The position numbers and the translations under genes are program-made. DNA of 64,000 nt from Thysanoteuthis rhombus (taxonomy: Eukaryota > Mollusca > Cephalopoda > Oegopsida > Thysanoteuthidae): positions 2,341,822-2,405,821 of the forward strand of contig OY735237.1 in assembly GCA_963457665.1 (NCBI GenBank), given 5' to 3'. Below the pieces are notes generated by a model. That model ran no database searches. It had not been told where the DNA came from and was given only the letters and a program-made list of their open reading frames with translations. Positions 45,711-57,219 of the stretch are shown here, piece after piece (within the stretch, counting starts at the first letter, position 1; each line of letters begins with the position of its first letter).

Positions 45711-46064
45711 TTCTTCGCTTTCAAAGTCAGTGACGGTTTAACCATTAAGCTAAGTAGGCTTTTCTTTTCATTTCTTCCTTGCTTTTGAGGCAAGTGGTAG
45801 ATCGACCTTTAGGCTGAGTACACTTTTTCTGTTTTCCTCCCTTCCTTGCTGAGTTGACATTTTTTTTTTTTTTTTTTGTCAAACTCTCACAATTTAGTTT
45901 GGACCTCATTTTTGTATGTAACAATTTGTTATTTTCCAACCATTCTATACTCCCATTATGAAGTCATTGCTGTTATTGCATTACACTTCCATTATGGTGA
46001 CATCACCACTGTTATTACATCTGAAAAGCCCCAAAATTCGCTTTTCCCATAATGTCTGTAAAAT

Positions 46065-46205
46065 TGAAGAGAATTTCTTGATCCACTCAAAAATTTAATT
46101 AGTTGTTCCTTGGCTCATGACCCGCCCTTCCACAAAATGTCATTGAAATTCATTGGGAACTTCTGGAGGTATTGTGTGGAAAAACAGTCTGACAGACATA
46201 GGTGA
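46065..46205 (-). repeat. Family E unit (inverted)
   Basis: The + strand shows ccttccacaaaatgtcattg, then aaattcattgggaacttctg and aggtattgtg. It is the reverse complement of the 20-kb array unit. Confidence 0.65.
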
Positions 46206-46206
46206 A

Positions 46207-46655
46207 TCATCATCATCATCAGTTTTTTAACGTCCGTCGTTGGACATAGACCTTCCCAAGGATTCGCCACAATTCCCTATCATGGGCATCGCGGAGCCAG
46301 TATTTCCTGAATCTATCAAGTTCATCTCTTCATCTTGTGTTCTGTTGGCCTCGGTTTCTTCTGTGATCTCTGGGGATCCATGTTGTGAGACGTGATGTCC
46401 ATCGGTTGGCTTTCATTCTTGCAACATGGCCTGCCCATTGCTATTTGAGTTTTTTAATAATTTCTATGATGTCATGAACACCTGTTTTCTTCCTTATATA
46501 CTGTGCTGTCTTGTGATCTCTCCATGTGAGGTTGAGCATGATTCTCTCGTGTGCACGTTGCATACTTCTCAGTTTCCATGTTTCCGCGCCATAGGTGACT
46601 ATCGGGAGAATCCATTGGTTGTATACTCTTCTTTTTAGAATAGGTGAATACATAG
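46207..46655 (-). mobile_element. RTE-type LINE 3' fragment (copy H)
   Basis: The longest minus-strand copy of the main subfamily. The frame 46441-46653 reads KRRVYNQWILPIVTYGAETW, then RAHERIMLNLTWRDHKTAQY, then IRKKTGVHDIIEIIKKLK. This is the reverse-transcriptase C-terminal region of RTE-like elements, followed after a frame change by the WIPRDH...RWRDEL end. It begins with (CAT)n. Truncated at its 5' end like the others. Confidence 0.85.
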
Positions 46656-46859
46656 GACAATAAATCTATGAGATTAACAAAAATCGCGGACGCCTGAAAT
46701 GTAATGGCTCTTTTATAAATATATGAAATCTATGAATCTTTCAGAGAAAACTTTTTTTATACATTATTCCCCTATTAAAACATAAACTATATGCAAACAT
46801 TTTTTTCCTGTAGATCACTTGTGGTGCATAGGGCCACACAATGGTTCTAAGTAGTAAGT

Positions 46860-47060
46860 ATGTTTTTATGGGTTGGAGTTGATAGCTCAACCTAAGATAG
46901 ATTGCCCCACAAGGTTAAAGCACTCTAACTATCCTGCTATTTACCCATAGCAGGGTGGGTAGGGTGAAGTGGGATCATGCCTTTCACAAGGGCATTAGTA
47001 TGAAGTGAATGTAAACAGTCTCAGCTGTAGCTCAAGATTAGTTTGCTGATACCACTTTTT
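46860..47060 (-). repeat. SINE family B copy (inverted)
   Basis: The + strand shows atttacccatagcagggt, catgcctttcacaagggcat, gtaaacagtctcagctgtag and taaccgatatgc, the reverse complement of 37440-37600. Confidence 0.6.
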
Positions 47061-47069
47061 GTGTTGGTA

Positions 47070-48080
47070 ACCGATATGCAATTAGAAATTGAATAAAGTT
47101 GATTTATTTGGATTGTTATCTACCAAGCTCAGTTTAGTATGGCACAAGGTCACAAGTTTGGAGCACCCAATGAGGACTGAATTCACTAACTAGTAATAGT
47201 GACCCACTAGATAAGTTAATTAACTATTACCCTGATGTTAACAGTGCCCTGATTTATTTGAATATTGATGAATAAAAAATTCAGTCATATATTTTATATC
47301 TAAAAGAAATAGCATCATTTTGATTACAGATATATCAAATAGGATTCCCCCCCTCAATTTTGCTTTGGCATTATTTGACCCCCCCCTCCCCTCTGTGAGA
47401 ATGTAACTTATCTCATGGGCCTACCCTAACCCTAGGTCAGGACTTCTTTTTGCATTGGTGACACGCTTTTCATTTTTTTACAACATATTGGTCGAGTTTT
47501 GTTAGCCAAGCCAAATGTTTAATGTCATCCCAGCAGTTTAAATGACTCACAAAAAGTATTTTTCAGAAGATATACAAAATTATCCTCATTTTCCCGACAC
47601 ACCTAGAGATTATTGGCAACACACTCGAGTGTCACGCACACACAGTTTGGAAAGTTCTGGTCTACTGCAAGGTAATCTACGTGAGACAGTAATCTGAATT
47701 CCTGTTAATGACTGGTGTATATATTAGGCCGAGTTATTGAATAATCAAAAGTATCTGAGAAAATATAATCATAAAACTCATGGATTAGTAGAAGTAATAT
47801 CTTTTTCTTTAAATTCTAAACACAAATGGTATTATTATTGGTTGGTACAAATATTTCAGTGAAGGTAATAAGTAGTGCTTGGTTGAATGCTGAATTGTGA
47901 GACTTTAGTTTCATAGTAGAAGTACATTTATTGGGTGGGTGTTTAATGCTAGGTTGGCTTAAAAACTTATTGTCTCTCTGGATTATAAAATCAAAAATGC
48001 TAACTGTCTTTGTCAAGAAGATCTACATGTCACTTCAGTGTTCATTCTTTTTATTTTCCCCAAATTTTGCCAGTCAAATG
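47070..48080. other. Intergenic, nothing confidently recognised
   Basis: C-rich runs at 47347 and 47380. A short 'gttta-t-tggcacaaggtcac' motif at 47130-47155 also occurs at 51035 and 42375, so it is another small repeat. Confidence 0.35.
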
Positions 48081-48084
48081 TCTT

Positions 48085-48475
48085 TTGGCAACATGCGGGC
48101 TGTTTTGGGTGATCAATTAAAGAATTGGAAAATTGATTGATCAATGAATAAGTTATGTGGTTTCACCTTTTGTTGGAGAGTGATCACTGGAAAAAGTCAG
48201 AATTTTCAAAAAAAACAAGCATACACAAAATAGGTTTAGCATAAACTTACATTTTAAACTGAACCCACCGATGATAAAGTATTTGGTTGGGGTGGATTTT
48301 GGAAAAACTAAATAAAACATTTTTTTTTTCTAGATGTAATTAAGAGTAAATGTTTGAAATTTCAGCCCTCTAGTTCCTTTGGTGCGGCTTTCAATTGTGA
48401 TACAAATGTACGTAGCCTTCCAGACCAACTTGGAAACGGAATGAAACCTATGTTGACAGTTTTTGTGAAAAATCA
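48085..48475 (+). repeat. Family-A TIR repeat, copy 9
   Basis: tttggcaacatgcgggctg, ggtgatcaattaaagaattg, gagagtgatcactggaaaaag, tttcagccctctagttcc, aacctatgttgacagtttttg. Confidence 0.8.
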
Positions 48476-48999
48476 GATAGTGTTTGATTTAATCAGTTTT
48501 TAGAAAGTGATATTTGTGACTTCTGGAGTTTTTTTCTCATAACCTTTGGAATATGTACATTCACTCCATATAAATAAATGGTCATTCTTCCTATTACTCT
48601 CCCTTCCACTCTATAATTGATAAATCCCCACTCGGTCTGTGATGAAGCAGCTTTTCATGAGCACACATTGAATTCTGTTGAAAAAATGAACACAAAAAAT
48701 GTGTCTGCTTCAGGATGAATTTACATTGTAAATCAACCCTCCCCCCTAAAGAACAACGACAAAAAAGAATCAATATGTTTTGTGAAGCCATCTCCCAAAC
48801 CAACTTGCTATAGTGGCTTTGTGGTTGGCTCCGACATAGACTGACTGACTCTAGTAAGACTAGTTTTTCCCCCCTTCACTTCTCTTGATGATGAAGGTTC
48901 ATTAGGTGCTGTACATTTTACAGATTGTGATCAAAATTAAGAAAATCATTTCCGCAGGAAAGACATTAAAAAAATTCAGCGCATTGTTATAAAAACAAG

Positions 49000-49765
49000 A
49001 ACCATAAGTTCTACTGTGTGTCCACCATCCTTACGTCCATATCTGTGATTTTTGATTTTAAAGGAATTCTAAATGAAGAAGTAGTGGCATTACCAGTTGT
49101 GGTAGTTGGAGGACGATGGAAGTGAGGATAGTTCACTTTCAAATCTGTTCATTAAAGAAAACAATTAGTTTACATTAAAATAGGTACATTTTTTATCACT
49201 GATTTATTCTGGAATCTAAGTGTATGGATGTTTTTTGAGATAAGTGTGTTTTAAATGAGTATATATAGCATTTTCTGCGATAGAGTTAGCTGGAAACGGA
49301 CAGGTTTAGCTGATACTTGGCAATGCTGTAAAAAAACAAATGCATGACGTATCATCTATTGATTAATTCACACGTCTTATGACATTATAAGAGCTGGCAA
49401 ATAAAACACAACGGCCCCTCGTTTGTCTTTTTGTTGATTAGTGTAACTAGGACGGACCGACTGACCAACTGACCTGAAAGCATCTAATAAAGATGTGGAT
49501 ATATCTAAAGATTAAATTCCATAAAATCCTTTTTTTTTTTCCCTATCAAGCAAAGACGATAGAACATTTGATTTTAAATTTTTGCCTTATTCAATTGACA
49601 AGAACAATTGTAAATATATACCATCTTAACTCCCCAATCACTTCTTTTTCCTCTTCTTGGTAGCCCCAGATCTGCTTTCTCCTTGACAAAGCTGACAAAA
49701 TTACGGGAAACTCCATCGCTCTATCTCACGTTAGGTAGATTTAGCTTGTCTTTTGTTTTGACAGT
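49000..49765. other. Intergenic, nothing recognised
   Basis: AT-rich, no open frames of note. Confidence 0.35.
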
Positions 49766-49771
49766 GTGAAG

Positions 49772-49993
49772 ATCATCATCATCATCATCAGTCTTTTAGC
49801 GTCCGTCGTTGGACATAGACCTTCCCCAGGATTTGCCTCACTTCTCTATCATGGGCGTCACGGAGCCAGTACTTCCTGAACTTGTCTAGCTCATCTCTCC
49901 ATCTAATATTTTGCCGGCCTCGGTTGCGCATATGGTCTCGGGGAATCCATGTTGTGAGTCGTGATGTCCATCGATTGTCAGCCATTCTTGCAA
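49772..49993 (-). mobile_element. RTE-type LINE 3' fragment (copy I, best-preserved C-terminus)
   Basis: The minus-strand frame runs from a MADNRWTSRLTTWIPRDHMR block through RQNIRWRDELDKFRKYWLRD and REVRQILGKVYVQRRTLKD to a stop. The stop codon is the first triplet of the (TGA)n tail. Severely 5'-truncated, but its coding end is intact, so this is one of the youngest copies here. Confidence 0.85.
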
Positions 49994-50519
49994 GCCAAAT
50001 ACAGCCATTTAGCCATTAAGATAACATTTAGCCTTAAAAAAAGCTGGGTTTTTTTTGTTTTTTTTTGTTTTTTTTCAGTGTATTTTAGTCTGTTTTGGCA
50101 CTTTTTGTTGGTTTTTCCAGGTAGATTTAGCATGGAAATATCTTTGAGCTGGCAACATTACAGAAAAACAAAAGCCAACATTGTTAAACTTTAGATAGTT
50201 TTTTGAGCAATCAGATTCAACTATTTTGTCTTTTTTTTTCTCTCAAGTGTCTGTAATAGTTTTAAGTCGTTCAATTAATTAATACTTAACATTCACTTAC
50301 AACAAGTAAGATCACTTTTGATTAAGTGCAAGTCTTCATTCAATTCATGGGTCTTTGTGTTTAGTGATTCCACTTCAGATAATTAGAAACTTAGTTGTTG
50401 CCATCTTCAAGACTTTAACTTTTGACCTTCCAGAAGAATCAAGTTTCTTCAGTTCCTTGAGCTTTGAAAAAAAATCTTTGTTAGAATTTAAGAAAAAATA
50501 GCAAACTTTTAAATCTACT

Positions 50520-50960
50520 TAGAACACTTGGCATTATATGACCTTTATAGGGGAATCAGTGTGCCATAAAATTCAAAATCGGAATCTTGGAGATAGAATT
50601 AAAGGAAATAAAAATCTACTTGTACTATATGCTGTATGGATGTCTCTATTTTTCGTCTGAATCATTTATAGAGCAATATAACAATTAAATGCTACTTATA
50701 GTATAGTTGCAATTTAAAATTTCTTTTATTCATTTTCAAATGCATAAAAAGTTTGGATTCCTTCTGGTTGAAAATAAACAAGAAAGTACACAGCAACTTG
50801 ATGGTTTTATTTTCTAAGCATAAGCAATTACAAAATTATTTAAATAGTCTCGAATTCTTTGATAACATCCATAAACTAGTTGAAAACCTTTGTATTTTGT
50901 GGCGATAGGAAAGTAACCATGCCATAAAATCTTATTCATTATCAGAATCTGAATCTTTGA
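50520..50960 (+). repeat. 'gacc-ttatag' repeat units
   Basis: Two units (about 50538 and 50905) match the 4.0-4.8 kb repeats: gggaatcagtgtgccataaaa and ccataaaatc...atcagaatc-tgaatctttg. Confidence 0.5.
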
Positions 50961-51334
50961 TTTGCAATTGAAAGGTACAAAAATATTGTTTGATACTGCA
51001 TTTTAGCAGAGTTGTTGAGGTATTTACTAAGTTAAGTTTAGTCTGGCACAAGGTCACACATAGAGGAGTCACTGTATTACAAAACAATATCCATAATCTG
51101 ATGTGCAGCGGTATCTTCATTTTTTACAAATTTTCTCTCAGATGTTTTCATAAAAACTCCGTGTAATGTCCCTGTTTTACTAAAATCTCTTTAGATACTT
51201 TGGTTTTGGGGAGAATTGATTTCTTGAAAAAATTGTACAAGTTCGATTTGAACCTTATGACCATGAAAATGAAACGTCTATCGGGGATCATGATGACATT
51301 TATTTACCTTTGCCATTGAAGTTAGGGGAGGCCT

Positions 51335-51735
51335 ATGTATTCATTCATCTCTTTCTATCTATCCACATGATATCTCCAAAAGTTTTCAATGAAATTTTGT
51401 GGAAGGTTGAGCCATGGGCTACAGGACAAAGCGATTAGATGTTAGGGTGGATCCAGGAATTATTGTTACAGTACCCCCCCTCTGCATTGTTGCTAAATGT
51501 CTCCAAAAGTTCTGAATGATGAATGAATTTCAATGGAATTTTCCGTAAGGGTAGTTCACGAGGTAAGGAAGAGCTGGTTGAATTTTGGGGCTAAATCTTT
51601 TTTATACATTATTTACTTATGTTTGCCTACACAATATCTCCAATAGTTCTCAATGAATTTCACTGATATTTTGATGAAGGGAGATTAAGGAAGAATTTAT
51701 TAGATTTTGGAGGGGACCCAGGAATTTTTTTTACA
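51335..51735 (+). repeat. Family E tandem units
   Basis: Three diverged units: gatatctccaaaagttttca, gtggaaggttgagccatggg, gtggatccaggaatt, then repeats of the same order. Confidence 0.65.
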
Positions 51736-51737
51736 AA

Positions 51738-52055
51738 TGGCGCTATAGGGCTGAAAATTTAAAAATTCACTCTGTATTATGTCAAGGAGAACTTTGAAAA
51801 AAAAATTCTGAGAATTATTCCCTAACCCAAATAATTTTGTAGACATTGGTTTGCAATGTAAGTTTATGCTAAATTGATCCCTTAGTTTGTGTCTGCTTGT
51901 TTTGATTTTGAAAATTCACTCATTTTTAGTAATCAGAAGTAACTTGTTCATTGATCACCCCCTCTTTCCAATTTTCCTAATTGATCACCCCCAGCAGAGC
52001 ATGCTGCCAAAAGGGACTGTTTCTATTGAGTGACTAATCTGATGTGTTATCTTAT
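51738..52055 (-). repeat. Family-A TIR repeat, copy 10 (inverted, truncated)
   Basis: ggcgctatagggctgaaaat, caatgtaagtttatgctaaa, ttgttcattgatcaccccc, gagtgactaatctgatgtg. It starts inside the element, directly after a family E unit. Confidence 0.75.
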
Positions 52056-52079
52056 TGCTCCTAATGTTAACCAGACATC

Positions 52080-52128
<49 letters not shown>

Positions 52129-53094
52129 TGTGTGTGTGTGGTTTTTTTTTTTTTTCGTTGGACATAGTACTTCATTTAATTTTTTTTATTCATTCATAAT
52201 ATTTCAGCCTTACTGGTCAATGCTTTTTTCCAACTTAATTGAGAATTTACCTTATTTTCCAGTTGCTTTTTATACTTGACTATCTCTAACTAGAGGCTAT
52301 GAATTTGATACTCATCATGGGTTTACTCTTCATTTCCAATTACGCTGTTTAATCATTGCTGTAGAGTTAAAAGCGACTGAAAATTAGGATGAAGGTATAA
52401 ATTAGTCAAAATTGATAATAATTTTACAATACTTCATCTAATCATAGGAATAAATTTGAAAATTGAAAAAAAATATTGTTGAGTTAGGAATGTTTCAGAA
52501 GTTCTTGGCAAGATTTGTTTTTGCCTGCAAAGCCGAAAAATCTCCAACAGAATTTTTTGTAAGTAGTATGTTCACTGAAGAGAAAAACATATATATGAAT
52601 ATATACTTATTTTTACTGTGCTACTAAGTGTCATTAAAACAGTTGATAGATATCCTTTCTATTATTTGAGGAATGTGTCTGTGCTGATATAAGTCGACAA
52701 CAGGCTATTGTGTGCAGTTGATATTTACCAAATATGTTGGTCTGTGCATTGGACATTGTAGTGTCAATTTTGAAGTCATTTGAGTCGACGGTTCTTAATA
52801 CAGGGCGGGGAATGTTTGTTTTAAGATAAAAAAAGATTCATACTGAAAATGAACACATATTTTGTGACTGTAAAAAGTGACGTTTTTGGACATAATGTGC
52901 ATCTCTTGATCATTTCAAAAGAGAATTTAGAGAGAGAGATCGGGGGGGGGTTCTAAATTTTTTTTTGTAGAAAAGATCGAATTGAATTCTAGTTAGATGA
53001 TGTAATGGCATTTTAAGAAAAAATCTGTTTCGATTGTTATTACAATCAACAACAGTATTTCTGTTCTGATTGTCATTGTATCCAGAATTGCAAA

Positions 53095-53460
53095 TCTAAT
53101 TCATGGAGAGCATCTTTGTAAACTGGAGCCACCAACTCTTAGCTTTAGGAGAGTAACAGAAGACCTGATAAAAGTAAATGAGATCATGAAGGGAAAGCAT
53201 GACAACAGGGTTGGTAGCTTCATTTAGAAGTGGGAAGGAAATATAGAGAACAGGAAAGCAAAGTGAACAACCAGAAAATGTACCGACAAGGAGCCAGGCC
53301 AGATATACCAAAATGTCCTTTCAATGTTCGCATAGTGCAGATATAGAATAGTCTACTGAATTAATGTATTCCAAAATGTGAATTCTTTCAAGAACAGATT
53401 TGATAAATATTGGGATAAACAGGAGATTGTATACGACCACAAGTCCACAAAAAACATTTA
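53095..53460 (+). pseudogene. CR1-like non-LTR retrotransposon C-terminal remnant
   Basis: The + strand, with stops and a frameshift, reads LEPPTLSFRRVTEDLIKVNE, then IMKGKHDN, and later FQNVNSFKNRFDKYWDKQEI. The order LxLPTLxxRRxRGDxIxxxK...SLNSFKNRLDKxW is the C-terminal tail of CR1/L2-group reverse transcriptases. At least three in-frame stops. The minus-strand ORF over it is an artefact. Confidence 0.6.
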
Positions 53461-53974
53461 GAAGTCACTTGAAAATCCTCTTCTCCTGCAGGAGTCTGAA
53501 GAAGAAGATTTGACTTGAAACCTATTCTTGAGATTATTGTCAAGCTAAGCTAAGCTAACAGCATCAGAAATAAATTAAAAAAAAAAAAAAAGAACTGCAT
53601 CTCATTATTTCAACTTAGAACCTCCTGAAGATTTTAATGGAATTGGATGCACCCTTTTGAAGAGGTTGGCCCGAGTTCAAGACAATTAGAAATATTTATT
53701 CAACGTGGTTTGCCTATTCGGCTTCTTCAGAAATTATGAAACACCACTGAAAAATTAAGTTCCATAAATAGCGCTCTGTGTCTATGTCGTCGTTAGCTAA
53801 ACCCATATTGAAGATGCAAAAGTGCCGATTGGTATTTTTTGAACTTTTCGGATTTTATCATTTTTGTAGAAGCTAAGTAGACAGAACACATTGAATGAAT
53901 TTTCCAAATTGTCATAGATACTCTAATCTTGTCGGATTCTACATCCAAACTATGCTCATACTACAGTTCTGTGA

Positions 53975-54370
53975 ACAATTTGTTGGAGGTGATCAATTAA
54001 AAAATTTGAAAAATATGTGATCAATGAATTCAAGTTGTTTCTCTCGCCTTTTTATTGGGCAGTGATCACTAGATAGTCTGAATTTTGGGAAAAAAAAACA
54101 AACTTGAATGCTACTGGACACAAACAAAGGGATCAATTTATCATAAACTTACATTGCAAATTGACTCCCCTTAAAAAACCATTTAGAGGGTAAATTAAAA
54201 AAAACTCAGAGACCATATTCTCTAGACCTAATAAGGAATAAATGTTTAAATTTTCAGCCCTCTAGCTCTGTTGGTGTGGCGTAAATATGTGATATATATA
54301 TACATAGCCAACCAGCCAAACCAACTTAGAAATTGAAAAAAAACCTATACTGACAGTTCTGGTTGTCTGT
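53975..54370 (+). repeat. Family-A TIR repeat, copy 11
   Basis: gaggtgatcaattaaaaaat, atgtgatcaatgaattcaag, gggcagtgatcactag, gggatcaatttatcataaac, ttttcagccctctagctctg, agccaaaccaacttag. Confidence 0.8.
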
Positions 54371-54836
54371 TCTTGGCCCTGCTTGTGCATTATTTTACAA
54401 TAGTGAAACTATATGAAGCTCCTGTAATGATCAAAAGGATTTTTTCATGCTGAAATCAATCTAGAAAAATGCCAAATGCTAAAAAAACCCTGTTAGGCAT
54501 TTTTTGACCCTTCCCAGTGTTCCTCTGATATATACCAATGATATATTCAAACTTTTGCATAACCTTTTTAGGGGTTCTGCAGCTATAAGTACTGACCCAT
54601 TATGTCTCTACTAATGATCTATTGGATTGGTTAGTAGTTGTCTAGTCCAAGGTTAAGTAAACTACAGCTTATAGTTTCATTCCATTCGACCCACCGACTT
54701 CATTGAGTATGTAATACTACTTATAAAAATTCTTTGTTTTTCCTCATCCATCTTGATTAGTAATCAATAAAATTCAGAATCGAGAAATAGAGCAAAAATC
54801 TCGTTTCTGTAACGGCCTCAAATGAATCAATCTTTT

Positions 54837-54960
54837 TAGGGTGTTATCCAGCATTCTCAGTTGCTGTTTAATGGCCAATTTCCAATAAAAACCATACTCC
54901 AATTTCCCAATCAAGCTGCTTTGCTCTTTTTATTTTGGCCATCTTTAGCATGTTCTTGAC
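54837..54960 (-). repeat. Family F repeat (inverted)
   Basis: The reverse complement contains gcttgattgggaaattggag, ttattggaaattggccatta and ggataacaccct, matching 44390-44490. Confidence 0.6.
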
Positions 54961-55011
54961 TGTTTTTAGTGTCTTCGGCCACTTCTGTCTATTTTTTTTT
55001 CCCAAATACAG

Positions 55012-55254
55012 AGATGCCAACCTTGGAAAACTTTCAATCTTATAAAAATGATGAAGGAAATCAAGTTCCTTGCCAACATCTTCATTTTATAACTGAAGAC
55101 TTTTTAACATTACACCTTGCTGCTCTTCTATGCATTTACAAAGAATCTATCCTACCATTAGACACTATTTTGTCCCCTGCAAAAGAATTTTATAGTTCTC
55201 ATTGATTCATTCTATGTGTATGCTTATATAGATGCATCCATTTTGAGTAATAAA
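55012..55254 (+). CDS. Candidate last exon with poly(A) signal, gene unidentified
   Basis: A long pyrimidine tract and acceptor (ttttttttcccaaatacag) precede 55012. The frame then reads MPTLENFQSYKNDEGNQVPC, then QHLHFITEDFLTLHLAALLC, then IYKESILPLDTILSPAKEFY and SSH, to a stop at 55202-55204. AATAAA follows at 55249-55254. The composition is protein-like, and acceptor, stop and signal are in the right order for a terminal exon. The exon would enter in phase 1 (AG completes a codon). I find no partner exon upstream, so it may be an orphan, an alternative end, or a retrocopy. Confidence 0.35.
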
Positions 55255-55900
55255 GAAACAACCCGTGTTTTTATAGCTTAGCCTGATCATTTTATAAAAT
55301 TTTATTTGCCTTGGCTTACAATTTTTATGCCCTGTAGGCCAAAGTGAATAACAAATATATCTAGTCAGACTCACTTCGTAAAATATTGTCTAGTTTGTAA
55401 AATCATAAGAGCTTATAAAAGGACTTTCCTATTTGCAACATTGCTTGGTAGATATTTATCTGTGCAGGTGAGCTTGTAATTTTTTTCAAGTTTCGTACAT
55501 TTTCATAACTTTAATTAATGTATATTTTAATGTTGAATATGTATTTCTGTTGTAGATTGTTTGAGATGCCCATAGTGGGATTTTTATTTAATAAATAAAT
55601 AAATTGCCCGCAAATTTTTTGGCAAACTAACTGGCTGCCTTAGAACCTGGACATTTTTACTGATTTTTCTGATAGTGTGGAAAATAGTGATATATTTTTT
55701 ATATAATCTATATCATACTATTATGAATAAAAAAAATGTTGTGTAAGGATTATTTCTATACTCTTGATTCCAATCATACGCTTGATTTAGAGCTCTAACC
55801 TTTGGTGCTTGCCTTCCAATGCATAATACCAGTGCATTGGTTGTAGTGCGATACTTTGATACTCCTTATAAGTCAAAATATGTTTCATACCGAATCTGGG

Positions 55901-56153
55901 GAATTGTTTAATTGGTGAAATTCACTTTTTTTTCTTTGTTTTTTTTCTTTTTGGATAAAAGAAAAAAAAGTTTGATTTCACTTCTCATTTGATAAAGTTA
56001 ATTTTTGATCAAATTAAAACTTTATATTTTTAATTCTTTGTAAAAAAAAAAAAAGAAAAGTTAGATATGATGGTTTGATCAAATTAGAACTGTATTTACT
56101 TCTTGATTTAAAAAAGCAAAGAAAAGAAAAATTAAATTTCACCAATAAATTCT
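55901..56153. mobile_element. Family D short TIR element
   Basis: The ends ATTGGTGAAATT (55911 on) and AATTTCACCAAT (to about 56145) are exact inverted repeats, extended imperfectly outward (gaattg/aaattc). The interior holds two ttgatcaaatta(a/g)aact units. Confidence 0.6.
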
Positions 56154-56404
56154 ATCCTGAATTTCCTTATCTAATGGTGATAGGATCCATGAGAACAAGT
56201 TGCAATTGAATGCACCAATAAATGAAATAATCTCAGAGTTAAATCATTGTTCCCTTTTTTTTTTCACCTTGATTGAACCTTTCTTTAAAGGGAGGTAATC
56301 TTGCTCCCTCCTGAAACGACACACTTTCTGTTCTTCAGCCTCTTTCGTATTTGAGCAAAATCAATGCTTCCCTATTTTCCCAGGAAGTTATTGATCTACC
56401 CCCC

Positions 56405-56515
56405 ACCCCGTAATCCAATCATTTCTTCCTTAGTCCACGACCCATCCTCCCATCAAATCTAATTGAAATTGCTTGAGAACTTCTGGATATATCGTGCGGA
56501 CTGACTGATGACATG
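56405..56515 (-). repeat. Family E unit (inverted)
   Basis: ccttagtccacgacccatcc, then ctaattgaaattgcttgaga, acttctggatatatcgtg. Confidence 0.6.
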
Positions 56516-56707
56516 GATACCCCTGAATGTACCTCTCTAACTTTGACTGCAAAGGTAATCAGGTCATGTTGCTCTTTCCTGTACTAACAAACAATTTGTT
56601 AGCGAAGTACTGGCTTTCTCTTTACCTTCGCCCCCTTCTCGTCTCTAAGCAAAAACTAAAATTTTTCTGTTGGCCCAGAAAGTACTAATAGTACTCTACC
56701 TGGTAGG

Positions 56708-56998
56708 TTTTTTTTCTTTTTTTTTCTCTTTTCTCTTTTCTTCTTTTCTCTTTTCTTTTTTTCTCTTTTCTCTTTTCTCTTTTCTTTTTTTCTCTTTTCT
56801 TTTTTCTCTCTTTTCTCTTTTCTCTCTTTTCTCTTTTCTTTTTTCTCTCTTTTCTCTTTTCTTTTTTCTCTCTTTTCTCTTTTCTTTTTTCTCTCTTTTC
56901 TCTTTTCTCTCTTTTCTCTTTTCTTTTTTCTCTCTTTTCTCTTTTCTCATTCTTTTTTCTTTTCTTCTTTTTTCTTCTTTTTTTCTTTTATTTCCTCC
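56708..56998. repeat. ~290-bp polypyrimidine/polypurine tract (ttttctctt)n
   Basis: Almost exclusively T and C on the + strand, built from cttttctctttt-type units. Long Phe/Ser and Lys/Arg/Glu ORFs on the two strands are artefacts. Confidence 0.97.
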
Positions 56999-57219
56999 TT
57001 GAAATTCTTTTCAGATTCCTTTTTCACTCAGATAACTACGGCCCACCCCTGATTATTGCTGCTGCTGCCGACCAATTTTTCTAGCCCTGTATTCTTATTT
57101 GGGTCACTCCCCTCCCCCCCGGGTGGGTGTGTTTGGGGTTGGAGTCGAGAAAGGTACAGAGACTACCTCTACTGCTTTAGCTCAGTGTTGGTGAATGAGA
57201 CTCAAGGTCTCAAGGTAAG

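Noticed and set aside
47420-47440. Telomere-like ctaaccctag
   Set aside because: Only one and a half units, with no array.
56670-57002. 110-codon Phe/Ser-rich ORF and the antisense Lys/Arg/Glu ORF
   Set aside because: Products of the polypyrimidine tract.
57056-57214. Possible first exon of ZDHHC17 (open frame, donor caag|gtaagt, correct phase 0)
   Set aside because: The reading has Trp/Cys/Gly-rich low-complexity start sequence, no good initiator and no resemblance to the family N-terminus. Kept only as a weak note.
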